A stretch of DNA of 64,000 bases from Flavobacteriales bacterium (GTDB taxonomy: Bacteria; Bacteroidota; Bacteroidia; Flavobacteriales_D; Crocinitomicaceae), in the NCBI GenBank assembly GCA_947497485.1, contig CANMHB010000015.1, positions 18,997 through 82,996 of the forward strand. Reading direction: 5' to 3'. Both the position numbers and the translations under genes were made by a program. Below are positions 19,220-27,818 of the stretch, piece by piece. The notes beneath the pieces are model-generated. The model was given only the letters and a program-made list of their open reading frames with translations. It ran no database searches and had not been told where the DNA came from. The stretch's first letter is position 1, and each line of letters starts with the position of its first letter.

Positions 19220-19786
19220 ATGAAAATAATTAAAGTAAAAGATCAATATTACAATCTCAATCATTATCAACAATTCAGTATTAATGATGGCATTTTTATG
19301 TTGAGTAGTTCATTGAACGGCTCTTTATCGAAGTCTTACAATAGTAGTTTGGACGATAACAATGACATTAATTTAGATTCAGAATTAATCTTCCGCGTCA
19401 TTCATTCAGCGAATCAAATGGAATTCATGAAACAATTTGATCAATTCCTGAACGGCACTAGTAATCTAATGGATTGTTCAAGTCTGATAGAAATATACAC
19501 TTACGACGAAGCAGTGGAAAATTCAATAGAAGAGGAAATTTTGGATATTGACCCAGAGGCTTGGAATGCAGCTAAAATCGTTATCGAAGAACAAAATGCT
19601 TCTTCATCTATCATTCAAAGAAAGTTGAATTTGGGATACAGTAGAACCGGGAGGATAGTAGATCAACTTGAACAACTGGGAATTATCGGCCCATTTGCCG
19701 GCAGTGCTCCAAGAGAAGTTAATTTCAGTTCATATGGGGATTTGTTAAATCATCTAAACGCCAAAGGAATTAAAACTGGCGATTAG
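19220..19786 (+). CDS. protein with C-terminal FtsK-gamma-like winged helix, no motor
   Basis: The 188-residue product has an unrecognised N-terminal part and a C-terminal domain (about 113-168) that closely follows the FtsK gamma domain. It has the ASSSIIQRKLNLGYSRTGRI helix-turn-helix, then VDQLEQLGIIGP and GSAPREV. In FtsK this domain reads KOPS sites for the translocase. Here the ATPase motor is absent, so the protein is probably a small DNA-binding factor. I use the ATG at 19220; a TTG at 19172 lies inside the hairpin of the preceding terminator and is unlikely. It is convergent with the next gene, with a gap of 10 bases. Confidence 0.7.
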   Translation: MKIIKVKDQYYNLNHYQQFSINDGIFMLSSSLNGSLSKSYNSSLDDNNDINLDSELIFRVIHSANQMEFMKQFDQFLNGTSNLMDCSSLIEIYTYDEAVENSIEEEILDIDPEAWNAAKIVIEEQNASSSIIQRKLNLGYSRTGRIVDQLEQLGIIGPFAGSAPREVNFSSYGDLLNHLNAKGIKTGD

Positions 19787-19796
19787 TGGTTTCTCA

Positions 19797-20195
19797 TCAC
19801 CCTATCCAAGTCCCTTTAGACTCCAAGCAAACCCATTTGTTATGGAGTTGACCCCATGTTTCTTTTCGTCCAGAACCCATTCGTGGCGATTTTGAATGGT
19901 CAACATAAACTGTACGTAATTCATCAGATGAAACGGGAATCGTCAATCGGTTTCCGAGGTGACTTAAGCGCTTTATTTCGAAGGAATCCGTCATCACTAA
20001 ATCAATATTTTGTTGTTGGGTGATTCGCCATGTTTCTATATGGATATTTGGATCGTGATACAAAACGAGTTCAAAAGACGAAATTTCCTTTTGTTCAAAG
20101 TAGGGGAGATGTGCTTCGAAAATGGCATCAAAAAATGATGGGTCTTTTTGATAAAAAAGAAGTTCGTTTAGTTTATGTCTCATGACGCTTACCAT
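19797..20195 (-). CDS. hypothetical protein
   Basis: This is an unrecognised soluble protein of 132 residues (128 if the second ATG at 20183 is used). It has a helical start (RHKLNELLFYQ), a beta-rich middle and a basic, Trp-containing end (GSGRKETWGQLHNKW). The ATG at 20195 overlaps the stop of the upstream beta-barrel gene by seven bases, so translation is likely coupled. It is the last gene of a four-gene minus-strand set running down from 22861. Confidence 0.55.
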   Translation of the reverse strand: MVSVMRHKLNELLFYQKDPSFFDAIFEAHLPYFEQKEISSFELVLYHDPNIHIETWRITQQQNIDLVMTDSFEIKRLSHLGNRLTIPVSSDELRTVYVDHSKSPRMGSGRKETWGQLHNKWVCLESKGTWIG

Positions 20196-20989
20196 TTAAA
20201 TTGAAATCCAAGATTCAAGTTGTAATAATAACTGTCGATGGGTAAGGGTCGATACGTATCGAAGTTATGGTCGTAGTGAATGTTCATTCCAAGGTGACGG
20301 CTGATTTCAAAGAATAGATTCATATCGAAGAACCAACGTGGATTCATGAAATGTTGAAATTGATCATTCATGGGGAATTGAACGAAGGTACTTGCGCTCA
20401 AGTCGATTCCTTTTTTCAATTGAACGGCAGTTTTAGCGGAGAAATTCAAACGTGGGATTTTCCTCGTGACGTTTGTCAATCCTATATTTTCAAACCCAAA
20501 ACCGGATAAATTTGGATTCCATTTTTCCACTTCGTAAAATGCACCAATACTCATATATAGGTCATCCGTTTTATCGTCCCAGAATTTGAAGCGAGCGTTG
20601 CAACCTGCCAATCCGCGGTTTTGTAGACCAAGGACTCCATTCCATTGATATTGTGCAAAGTAATCGGGAGCGACGCGTCTTTTATCGTTGTCTCGCAACC
20701 TAAATTGAAAATACCCATTGTTTTCTAGGATGGCTTTCCCATTAAAGGATGCATCCGTTTGTCCGAGTAAAACGGCGATTTTATCCTTCTTCAAAAACAC
20801 ATCTAATTCCGTTTGATTCGTGAATTCAATGAGGTTCTTTTTTTGCTTGTCGCTACTAAACGATACATTGTAAGAGAAGGCCACCTTGCGTTTGATGGAA
20901 TCTTGTCCATTCTCACGATCCACATTTAATATTTGCGTGGTGCCCAAAAATGGCAATACAGTGATGATCAAGCACAGTAGTTTATTCAT
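20189..20989 (-). CDS. outer-membrane beta-barrel-like protein (DUF481-like)
   Basis: The 266-residue protein starts at 20989 with a clear signal peptide (NKLLCLIITVLPFLGTTQ). Alternating hydrophobic strands rich in Tyr, Phe and Asn follow, ending in ...LNLGFQFKW with a C-terminal aromatic, as in outer-membrane barrels. Phrases such as FSYNVSFSSDK, DASFNGKAIL and the repeated barrel strands resemble DUF481 proteins, a family of unknown role. It is probably inserted in the outer membrane. It sits in an operon with the two genes at 20997 and 21530. Confidence 0.65.
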   Translation of the reverse strand: MNKLLCLIITVLPFLGTTQILNVDRENGQDSIKRKVAFSYNVSFSSDKQKKNLIEFTNQTELDVFLKKDKIAVLLGQTDASFNGKAILENNGYFQFRLRDNDKRRVAPDYFAQYQWNGVLGLQNRGLAGCNARFKFWDDKTDDLYMSIGAFYEVEKWNPNLSGFGFENIGLTNVTRKIPRLNFSAKTAVQLKKGIDLSASTFVQFPMNDQFQHFMNPRWFFDMNLFFEISRHLGMNIHYDHNFDTYRPLPIDSYYYNLNLGFQFKW

Positions 20990-20996
20990 GTGTACT

Positions 20997-21551
20997 TCAT
21001 TTAATGAATACATGGGTATCCCAAAAAGCGCGTGATTGATCAAAATCAATTTTAGATTGGTCCCAACTAGGAAGTGCGGGAGCGTAACATCCTGGAAAAA
21101 GGGTAATGACCTTGCTGGTTTCAGAATCTACGATAGCAACGATTTGATTGGTTTGAGGAGATTCCGTTCGTTCAATGGTACGAATGGTTTGATCTCCACG
21201 TTTTTCTTCTTGAATCTTGGTCAAATCATCTTGAGGTAACTGATTCACATCCAGAATAGAATCCCAACCAATGGATTCTTCGAAACGATAGATATAAGCC
21301 GTCCGTTTATTCGCTTGCGGTACCACTTGATGAGGTGAGCGATGATTCAATATTTCGATAATTTCTCTCGGACTCGAAGCAAATTGCACATCGAATTTTG
21401 ATCCAGCAGTCGTCAATTTTTCTTCAATGGCTTTTTTGGAAAAACCTTGATGTATTAGTTCGTCAAAACATGTTCGGTCAATTTGAGTAAAATGACGAAT
21501 TAAATAAAAAACGGAAGAGGATAAAATTCCTATTTTTTTCGATTCTTCCAT
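20997..21551 (-). CDS. hypothetical protein
   Basis: The 184-residue soluble protein is not recognised. It has a helical N-terminal region containing RTCFDELIHQGF, then a mixed region, and a C-terminal segment with a distinctive LFPGCYAPALPSW followed by ...FWDTHVFIK. That ending looks like a conserved signature and may help in a search. Its start overlaps the end of the upstream gene by 22 bases, so expression is coupled. The next gene's start is 7 bases beyond its stop. Confidence 0.55.
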   Translation of the reverse strand: MEESKKIGILSSSVFYLIRHFTQIDRTCFDELIHQGFSKKAIEEKLTTAGSKFDVQFASSPREIIEILNHRSPHQVVPQANKRTAYIYRFEESIGWDSILDVNQLPQDDLTKIQEEKRGDQTIRTIERTESPQTNQIVAIVDSETSKVITLFPGCYAPALPSWDQSKIDFDQSRAFWDTHVFIK

Positions 21552-22861
21552 TTACGTAGTAATTGTTTTTTCTTTTCCGGGAACAAATAAGCGAGCAAAG
21601 GAATTGCTGCGGAGATGGCGATGATTCCAGCGAGTGAATAGAACAGAAATCCATTCAAATTGATTTGCGATCTAGTATTCTCAAGAATGTCCAAAATCGG
21701 TTTCACACTGCTGATGGAAGTCATGGCTCCGACAATTCCAAGCAGTAAGTTGGAACGTTTTTGTTGTTCCTCTTGAATGGCTTGGGAGATACGGTTAATG
21801 CGCTCTTGGAATTTTTCTAATTCTTCGTCAATCTGAAGGCTTTTTCTATGTTGGTGAAAAATCAGATTTGGCAAGAAATTATAGGAAATATGGCTCAAGT
21901 TATACGTGTTCAGGAAGGATTCAAATTCATCGCGAACTTTTACTGAATCGTGTTCCATATCCAAGTTGTATCGGAATAAATTGTATTTAATAAATAAATT
22001 GTACAGATAGATTCTAAAATAGGTTTGGGTCCAAGATGACCTCTTTGTTCCGTATTGATCGAAGTTTAACAAGTTGTATCCCACTACTGTAAACGTATCG
22101 AATAAAGGCAGAATCGTGTAATTATTAAACACGGATATTTTGTCATTCAATAACTCTTCAAAATAAGATTCACTAGGTGTAAAGGAAAAATCACCTCCAG
22201 CCGTTCCGATTGGACTGACACATCCTAAATCATAAAGTAATTCATCTCTGACTTGTGGATTCTTTAATGCGTCATTTTCTTTAAAATCGACAAGCGTATA
22301 CAATTTAAACTTCGAACCAGAGAATCCATCGGTATGTACCACATCGTTCACATCGTTAGAAGTGATTTGAATGCCATTTAAACAGTTCGTTTCAATCCAA
22401 TTCACCCAAGACATTTCAGGTTGCTCCAGAAGTTCTTTGTTAAACTCACGCGCACAGAAGATTAAATCCGCAATTTGCTGAATCGTATTTTCCTTTGGTT
22501 TAATCTCAATCGAAAAGAAATGAAGGTCATTCGGAAACAAGATTATTTCCGCTGCGATTACTTCTGCGTCGATGCATATAAGCGGATTTTTCGCTTCGTC
22601 CTTTGTCTTAATAAACGAAAGTGATTGGTTGATTTCCTTTCTTAAGATTTTAGAACTGCTTTCATTTTCCTTGAAGAACAATAAATCCCTAAATTCTGGA
22701 TACCAGTAATCTTTATAGAATTTCTTAGCACCATCTGATAAAACTTCAGGTACATATCCATTTTTCACGAACTCTTTTGCGAGTTTCGTATGCTTTTTGG
22801 CTTCAAAAATACCGACAATCCGAATTTCGGAATCATTTACTTCGAAGGATAATTTGTCCAT
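21530..22861 (-). CDS. membrane protein with coiled coil and two C-terminal helices (CorA-like layout)
   Basis: The 443-residue product has a large soluble N-terminal domain (about 1-330). A helical coiled coil follows at about 340-380 (EELEKFQERINRISQAIQEE), then two membrane helices near the end (about 377-395 and 405-428) and a very basic tail. This order resembles CorA-type metal channels, but I see no GMN motif between the two helices, so channel function is not supported. It is the first gene of the minus-strand set. The 150 bases upstream separate it from a divergent gene. Confidence 0.6.
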   Translation of the reverse strand: MDKLSFEVNDSEIRIVGIFEAKKHTKLAKEFVKNGYVPEVLSDGAKKFYKDYWYPEFRDLLFFKENESSSKILRKEINQSLSFIKTKDEAKNPLICIDAEVIAAEIILFPNDLHFFSIEIKPKENTIQQIADLIFCAREFNKELLEQPEMSWVNWIETNCLNGIQITSNDVNDVVHTDGFSGSKFKLYTLVDFKENDALKNPQVRDELLYDLGCVSPIGTAGGDFSFTPSESYFEELLNDKISVFNNYTILPLFDTFTVVGYNLLNFDQYGTKRSSWTQTYFRIYLYNLFIKYNLFRYNLDMEHDSVKVRDEFESFLNTYNLSHISYNFLPNLIFHQHRKSLQIDEELEKFQERINRISQAIQEEQQKRSNLLLGIVGAMTSISSVKPILDILENTRSQINLNGFLFYSLAGIIAISAAIPLLAYLFPEKKKQLLRKWKNRKK

Positions 22862-23014
22862 ATTCTATCATTTTTAAAGATGGAGTTGAATATATAAATA
22901 ATAAGTCAAACCCTTGTAACGAATCATGTTTTCTTTAGTTTACATTTAAGTTACTAGGAATATTAAATTAATTTTTATATATTCTTCCATGTCGAACCCT
23001 TTAAATCTTGAGCC

Positions 23015-23341
23015 ATGAAAAAGATCAGCAAAACGGAATTAAAAGAATTGATTGCGAAATCATTCTACGATTTGAATCAAGAAGAAGCACTCATTTTAAT
23101 CAAGTATCACAAAAGAGCGGTTCTGAAGATTGAAATCGCCTTTATTTTGGTTTTACTCATGCTCATAGCCGAAATCACCTTCACGTGTTTATCCTACCTG
23201 AAATTTGATGTTATATGTGTTTCCACATGTTTGTTCTTTCTTGTACTTCTTTACCAGTTATGGTTTAGTGGCGACCCACATTCACTGAAATTGTTCTTCT
23301 TGGAATTGGTGTTCACGGATAAGATGCAGAAGAAGGAGTGA
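23015..23341 (+). CDS. small two-helix membrane protein
   Basis: This 108-residue protein has a charged N-terminal segment (MKKISKTELKELIAKSFY). Two adjacent membrane helices follow (about 38-62 and 65-88), then a charged tail ending DKMQKKE. No family is recognised. It is a single gene on its strand, divergent from the gene at 21530-22861, and it ends 11 bases before a strong hairpin terminator shared with the opposite gene. Confidence 0.55.
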   Translation: MKKISKTELKELIAKSFYDLNQEEALILIKYHKRAVLKIEIAFILVLLMLIAEITFTCLSYLKFDVICVSTCLFFLVLLYQLWFSGDPHSLKLFFLELVFTDKMQKKE

Positions 23342-23352
23342 GGGTGAAATTT

Positions 23353-23389
23353 AAGTATCGCTCCTAAATTGATTTAAGGAGCGATACTT
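23353..23389. terminator. strong bidirectional terminator
   Basis: A perfect 13-bp stem, AAGTATCGCTCCT (23353-23365) with AGGAGCGATACTT (23377-23389), encloses an 11-base loop. It lies between two convergent genes (stops at 23341 and 23428). Runs of T follow on both strands, so it can stop transcription from both sides. Confidence 0.8.
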
Positions 23390-23427
23390 TAACTAAGGGA
23401 AATTCCACTTTATGTTGACGATTTACA

Positions 23428-23775
23428 TTAAAAAACGATCCTTATCAAATATACTAACAACCCTAATACACTTCCAATTAAAAACCCACTGCCGCATTGA
23501 CTCACGGTACTGTCCTCGCCGTAAGGTTCATAAAGTTTTGATGTTTTGCGAAGTAAAATGACCGTTACTATGGTATTAAAAATAAATCCTGGCCAATAAT
23601 CTATTCCCAAAACAGAATACATACCACTCCCAAAAGAAAATCCCAAAATGAAGTATAGAAATGGAATTCTGGTTCCAATCAATCCAAACGTCAACATTAA
23701 TAATAACAACCGTATCCAGCCGCTTAATAAAACCAAAACAAGTAATAGGAATCCGAATAATAAACTAATTACCAT
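23428..23775 (-). CDS. small membrane protein
   Basis: This 115-residue, very hydrophobic protein probably has three to four membrane helices (VISLLFGFLLLVLVLLSG, LLLLMLTFGLIG, and a C-terminal GFLIGSVLGLLVYLI). A short polar segment near residues 75-90 (KTSKLYEPYGEDS) is the only clear soluble part. No family is recognised. It is the last gene of a long minus-strand series that starts with the sigma factor at 27635. Confidence 0.55.
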   Translation of the reverse strand: MVISLLFGFLLLVLVLLSGWIRLLLLMLTFGLIGTRIPFLYFILGFSFGSGMYSVLGIDYWPGFIFNTIVTVILLRKTSKLYEPYGEDSTVSQCGSGFLIGSVLGLLVYLIRIVF

Positions 23776-23796
23776 AGTAAAGAATATTTAATAAAT

Positions 23797-24357
23797 TTAA
23801 CTGAATTCAGATTCTGAATCATACCTCTCCATAATCATATTCTTCAACGCATCAGCTCCAAACTCCCAATCATTGATGTCCTCCTCTGATTCGTAGAATT
23901 TGAACATATTATTCAAATGGGCTTCCAAGAGCGCCTGGGCGATGTCATAATAATTGTCGCTATCGTCTTCAATGCCTTCAGGGAAGTTTTTGCGTTTCAT
24001 GAGTGAAATCCAGTCAGTGACTTCTTCCGATGGGCCGTTGGTTTCTTCGTCTAATTTGAGCGAGATGGTTACTAAGTATTCGTGCTCTGTGATACACAGG
24101 TAGTAATGTAGATCACCGCTGCAGCCAGGCATTCCATCCATGGCATGAGGATGCTTCATGTAACCAACGTGGAGGTGTTCATTAATTGGGCTAAAATCAG
24201 GCTGAGAATGGGTTCCATTGAGAAAAACCTTGAAACCGTTTTTGGTAATATTAGGTTCAGTTTCAGTTCCCTCGTCGGGCCCTGAGCCAATACGCAGAGG
24301 TTTCCCAAGAATGTTCTGCTGTAGGGCAAGGTAGTTCATGTGCGTTGCGGACTTCAT
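23797..24357 (-). CDS. hypothetical acidic protein
   Basis: This is an unrecognised soluble protein of 186 residues. The first half is polar with many His and Pro (EHLHVGYMKHPHAMDGMPGC). The second half is acidic and helical (ESEEDINDWEFGADAL), ending DSESEFS. It has no signal peptide. The ATG at 24357 overlaps the upstream TGA as ATGA, which fixes the start and implies coupled translation with the gene at 24354-24884. Confidence 0.55.
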   Translation of the reverse strand: MKSATHMNYLALQQNILGKPLRIGSGPDEGTETEPNITKNGFKVFLNGTHSQPDFSPINEHLHVGYMKHPHAMDGMPGCSGDLHYYLCITEHEYLVTISLKLDEETNGPSEEVTDWISLMKRKNFPEGIEDDSDNYYDIAQALLEAHLNNMFKFYESEEDINDWEFGADALKNMIMERYDSESEFS

Positions 24358-24884
24358 TTTTTCTTGTTTTTAAGTTGCTCAATGATTTTCTTTCTCGCCT
24401 CGGGGGGAAGCGTATGAATATGAAGAAATCCTTCCACGTCGTCTAGTTCTTCTTGGTTTTTGATTTTTGGATTGAGGTCTTTAAATTCATTTCGGATCTC
24501 CATCATTAAATTCTTAAGTTTTCTTCTTCCACTAGGCTCGTCGATTTCCTCGTCTGAATCGCTGTTTTCTTCTGGTTCTAGTTTGATCCCTTTGGAATTT
24601 CCCTCCAAAGGCCAACTAATTTTAAAACAATAGTCTTTACCATCAATTTTAATTTTGGGCCAGATGCCAAAGATGCCACCACCTAGGGATGAGCGACCAA
24701 CCCCGAAAGAGTAAGTTTGGCCGTCGACCTTGCAAACCATGCTGTGGACGCGTTGCTTGGGAGCGATTTCGAGCGTATGCTTGAGATAAATTTCTTTTCC
24801 TTTGAATATAAAAGTACATTCAGAAGAATCGAGGTCTTTACTACAATCGAGAAAGACCTCGTCTTGAAAAAATATGGCCGTCAT
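24354..24884 (-). CDS. hypothetical protein
   Basis: The 176-residue product is not recognised. A beta-rich first half (FFQDEVFLDCSKDLDSSECTF..., then GVGRSSLGGGIFGIWPKI) is followed by an acidic linker (EPEENSDSDEEIDEP) and a helical C-terminus ending KNKKK. It has no signal peptide. Its ATG overlaps the TGA of the secreted protein gene upstream (24881-24884), and its own TGA overlaps the next ATG. The three genes are therefore translationally coupled. Confidence 0.55.
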   Translation of the reverse strand: MTAIFFQDEVFLDCSKDLDSSECTFIFKGKEIYLKHTLEIAPKQRVHSMVCKVDGQTYSFGVGRSSLGGGIFGIWPKIKIDGKDYCFKISWPLEGNSKGIKLEPEENSDSDEEIDEPSGRRKLKNLMMEIRNEFKDLNPKIKNQEELDDVEGFLHIHTLPPEARKKIIEQLKNKKK

Positions 24885-25336
24885 GGTTTACTTACTAAAG
24901 TTGATCCAAAACTTGTGAATACTGTACTTGAATTTTTCTGAGGGTCGTAAACCAGTTCATACAAGTCTTTTCCTTCGGTGTATTCAAAATGATGCGTAAG
25001 CGTATTCACACAGTACAAGAAATAGAGGTCGTAGCCTTCGCGTGCGCGTTTCGCATGGACCACGTACATATAGCGATCGTCTGATGGATTTACGAAGTAC
25101 GACGCGAAATATAGGTTCTTTCCTTTGTTGAAAACGAGGTTCTCTGTTGGAAAGCGGTTGGACTTGATCACGGACAACACCGTTTTTCGGACTTCCGGTT
25201 CTTTGTCCAGATGGATAAAGTAATTTCCTGCTCCTATTTCAATGAAATCATCTTCCATGAATTGGAACTGGTATTGTGCGTTGAGCGGACTCCCGATGAT
25301 CCAAAGGAAGCCAACTAGGACGATTATTGTTTTCAT
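24881..25336 (-). CDS. secreted protein, copy C of a three-paralogue set
   Basis: The 151-residue protein has a signal peptide of about 20 residues (IIVLVGFLWIIGSPLNA, cut before QYQF) and a soluble exported part. That part shares its plan with the products at 25361 and 26314. All have a G.GNYF/G..SFF segment, a stretch such as NLYFASYFVNPSDDRYMYVV, then LYFLYCVNTL and an ending like ELVYDP. It is probably periplasmic or surface-bound. The family is unknown to me. Expression is probably linked to the ECF sigma gene upstream. Confidence 0.65.
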   Translation of the reverse strand: MKTIIVLVGFLWIIGSPLNAQYQFQFMEDDFIEIGAGNYFIHLDKEPEVRKTVLSVIKSNRFPTENLVFNKGKNLYFASYFVNPSDDRYMYVVHAKRAREGYDLYFLYCVNTLTHHFEYTEGKDLYELVYDPQKNSSTVFTSFGSTLVSKP

Positions 25337-25360
25337 GTTATTTCGTTTTAAAGATGGATA

Positions 25361-25789
25361 TTACTTTTTCTTGCTGCCGTTCGGTGATACAGACAAAATT
25401 GTTGGGTCGAAAATCACGGAGATGCGTCCGTCTGGTTCGGTGATGTCGTAGAAATAACGGTACCGGTTTTCTAGGTAGTAACAGAAAATGTGGTAACCTG
25501 GTACTCCGTTCTTTTGTCCGCGGATGCAATGGATAACGTACACATATTCACTGTTTTGCGCATCCTGAATCGCGGTATTCACGAACAAATTAGCGCCTTT
25601 GTGGAAGTCGATTGTTCCTTTCATGTCATTGTCGTTCAAGGTTTCAGCAATCAATCTTCTGGCATCGACTTCTCTAGAAGCGAAGAGGTAAAAGTTACCG
25701 ATTCCGAACTCTTCGAAGCGCTGCATGCTGCTCCACTGTGCGTGGGCATAATTGCTCAGGATCAAGCAAATAAACACTAGTTTTTTCAT
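25361..25789 (-). CDS. secreted protein, copy B of a three-paralogue set
   Basis: From the ATG at 25789 the product is 142 residues. It has a short signal peptide (KLVFICLILSNYAHA, cut before QWSS), then a domain like that of the neighbours at 24881 and 26314: GNFYLFASREVDARR, SEYVYVIHCIRGQKNG, YHIFCYYLENRY and a VIFDP-type ending. Only 24 bases separate it from copy C. Tandem duplication and divergence is the simplest origin. Its function is unknown. Confidence 0.65.
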   Translation of the reverse strand: MKKLVFICLILSNYAHAQWSSMQRFEEFGIGNFYLFASREVDARRLIAETLNDNDMKGTIDFHKGANLFVNTAIQDAQNSEYVYVIHCIRGQKNGVPGYHIFCYYLENRYRYFYDITEPDGRISVIFDPTILSVSPNGSKKK

Positions 25790-25879
25790 GGCAGTTTGTT
25801 TTAGGTTGTAAGTAAAGGAGAAGCTTCTTTTTGATAATGTACGCCACATTCATTGGTTACAAAATCAAACGTAACTGAC

Positions 25880-26308
25880 TCATATATTGATTGTTAATTC
25901 CGTTAAACGAATGTATTTTTCGCTTCCTGTTAAGCGTAGTGCATTCGACTTCAAATGTGCGATGGTATCGAGCTTTCCTTCTTGGATTCGGTACGAGCGG
26001 AGTCCATCGTTTGGACAAACACCATCTGGGAAGGAGGCCCACCATTCCGCGTTGCGTACTTCTGCACACCAGAAGAAGAGAGGGGAAGAACCGGATAAGG
26101 TTTTGCGGGCAATCCAGGCCTTCATTTCTTTCCCACGCCATTTCAAGTGAAAGTGTTTGCAGAATTCACCTTCCAAGTCCCAAGAAATAGTGCTTTCGCT
26201 AGTGCCAAGAATCAATTGGAAGGCGCTATCTGGTGCATCACTTAAAAATTCGATGAAGTGTTCCGTGTCTGAACAAGTTAGGAACTGTATGTCGATGCGC
26301 GTTTTCAT
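25880..26308 (-). CDS. hypothetical protein among the secreted paralogues
   Basis: The 142-residue soluble product, started at the ATG at 26308, has no signal peptide and no recognised family. It contains several Trp and Cys residues in the middle (FWCAEVRNAEWWASFPDGVC) and an amphipathic end. It sits between copies A and B of the secreted family. A TTG at 26317 overlapping the upstream stop would add three residues. It may be a cytosolic partner or an unrelated gene caught in the operon. Confidence 0.5.
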   Translation of the reverse strand: MKTRIDIQFLTCSDTEHFIEFLSDAPDSAFQLILGTSESTISWDLEGEFCKHFHLKWRGKEMKAWIARKTLSGSSPLFFWCAEVRNAEWWASFPDGVCPNDGLRSYRIQEGKLDTIAHLKSNALRLTGSEKYIRLTELTINI

Positions 26309-26313
26309 GGCTG

Positions 26314-26682
26314 TCAATTTTCTCGTTCATAAGTGATAATGAGTTCTTCTTTGTTGATTACGCAATCTTGATTTGTTCTGTAATCATACCAAGCTTCGTA
26401 GCCATTTCGTGTTCGAAGTAAGTAGAACAAATACACATGTTTTGGATCGCTTGGTCTAACATCATAGATCACATACATAATTTGATCTTTTGGCGTAAAG
26501 GCCTTCTTATCAAACTCGTAACCATTGATGGCCAACATGTTTTTAAAACCGAGAAGAGCAGTTTCTTCATTTGGTTCAATTCGAAAGAAAGAAGTATCGC
26601 CAATGTTTGTGAATGTTGGGAAAACCCATTGCGCTTTTGCACTTCCAGTAGTAAGAAGTAAAATAAAAAGGATCTTTTTCAT
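26314..26682 (-). CDS. secreted protein, copy A of a three-paralogue set
   Basis: The product is 122 residues from the ATG at 26682. It has a signal peptide (KKILFILLLTTGSAKA, cut before QWVF). The exported domain matches the two downstream paralogues in order: GDTSFFRIEPNEETALLG, then QIMYVIYDVRPSDPKHVYLF, LLRTRNGYEAWYDY and a LIITYE ending. It follows the anti-sigma-like gene after 84 bases. It is the shortest and probably least decorated member of the set. Confidence 0.65.
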   Translation of the reverse strand: MKKILFILLLTTGSAKAQWVFPTFTNIGDTSFFRIEPNEETALLGFKNMLAINGYEFDKKAFTPKDQIMYVIYDVRPSDPKHVYLFYLLRTRNGYEAWYDYRTNQDCVINKEELIITYEREN

Positions 26683-26766
26683 GGTCAAAGTTTTAAAGGT
26701 GAGTAATTAAGAGATGCTTATAACTCTTAATACCCAAACTTTAAAAAGGTAACCCTGAAATTGAAA

Positions 26767-27099
26767 TTATTTTGAAAAATAAAACCAAATAGTAGCTAAC
26801 GCCATGATAATCAATGCTATGTATATGATTATTTTTCTGGTTTTTTGTTGTTTAGATTTTCGTTGTTCTTCCAAAATATGTGATGAACTTCTGAATTTGA
26901 ATCTGTCATGACTAGATGAAGATTCTTTTTGGAATTTAATTCCTTTAATGGATGGAACCCTTGGTTTTGAAATGCGCTCGATATCACGTTCCTCAAATTG
27001 CAGTCTGCTTCTCATTTGCTTGCGCTTTTCTCTAAGGAAACTGAGTTCCAAGAGTCGCTCAAATTGGTCCATTTGATTCTGTTCCATTTCTTGACTCAT
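26767..27099 (-). CDS. single-pass membrane protein, possible anti-sigma factor
   Basis: The 110-residue protein has a charged, helical N-terminal part rich in Arg, Gln and Glu, and one membrane helix near the C-terminus (about 89-108). The cytoplasmic part would therefore sit inside. Its ATG overlaps the TGA of the ECF sigma factor gene as ATGA. A small membrane protein coupled directly behind a sigma factor gene is the normal place for an anti-sigma factor, but I see no ZAS or known anti-sigma domain. The assignment is by context. Confidence 0.6.
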   Translation of the reverse strand: MSQEMEQNQMDQFERLLELSFLREKRKQMRSRLQFEERDIERISKPRVPSIKGIKFQKESSSSHDRFKFRSSSHILEEQRKSKQQKTRKIIIYIALIIMALATIWFYFSK

Positions 27100-27635
27100 T
27101 TTTCCTCCAAATAAAGTTCACGTAATTTCTTCTGACAGCGAGCCTTCTGATTCTTGGCATTGTCTGCATTGGTATAGCCCATTACTTTTGCAATGAGGTC
27201 AAAAGACTCTTTCATGTAAAAGAACCGATAGAGCAATTCGTAGCATTTTTGAGCAATGCTTTCAAAATGGTTTAAAACGCTATCAAGTTTGTCGAGCTGA
27301 CTTTTCTTGCGTTCCATTTCGAGTTGATCAGTCAACCAATCATTGTAATTGGTTCGCTCCCCTTCTATATTGACGATTTCAGGTGTTCTTCCAGCCCTCT
27401 TGAAAATTTGATTTCTGCAAATCGCAATCAGGTAGGTCCGAATCGAACAGGTCAAGGTAAACTCATGGTCCTTCGCTTTTTCAAAAAGCACAATAATGGC
27501 ATCCTGGTACAAATCGGCTAGATAGGCCTCATCCTTCGTAAACTGCTTCAAATGCTGAAAAACAATCACCCGATGCTGTCTATACAGACTTGCATAATAG
27601 TGATGGTTCGTTCTTAGTTCTTCGAGTTCGTTCAT
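27096..27635 (-). CDS. ECF-type RNA polymerase sigma factor
   Basis: This 179-residue protein has the region 2 pattern of sigma-70 family ECF factors: FTKDEAYLADLYQDAIIVLFEKA, then SIRTYLIAICRNQIFK. It also has a region 4 helix-turn-helix (KESFDLIAKVMGYTNADNAKNQKARCQKKL). It would direct RNA polymerase to a small set of promoters, most likely including its own operon, which continues through the anti-sigma-like and secreted genes. An 80-bp piece very like its 5' end and leader is found again at 61431-61510. Confidence 0.85.
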   Translation of the reverse strand: MNELEELRTNHHYYASLYRQHRVIVFQHLKQFTKDEAYLADLYQDAIIVLFEKAKDHEFTLTCSIRTYLIAICRNQIFKRAGRTPEIVNIEGERTNYNDWLTDQLEMERKKSQLDKLDSVLNHFESIAQKCYELLYRFFYMKESFDLIAKVMGYTNADNAKNQKARCQKKLRELYLEEK

Positions 27636-27818
27636 TAGGGTAAAGATAGTGAAAGCAGATTTAGCTTACCAAGTTAAAGGATTAAAGTCACTTGGTAGTT
27701 GTGGATATTAAGTTAGAGTGGGTTCATTAACATAGTTTTAGTTAGTTTAATTCAATCGATTTAGTTGTCCTTTAATTGTGCAATAAGTGTTCAATTTTCC
27801 GCTAAAATTTGTATTTTC

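Noticed and set aside
21530..22861. CorA magnesium channel
   Set aside because: The two C-terminal helices fit, but the GMN motif that defines the channel is absent.
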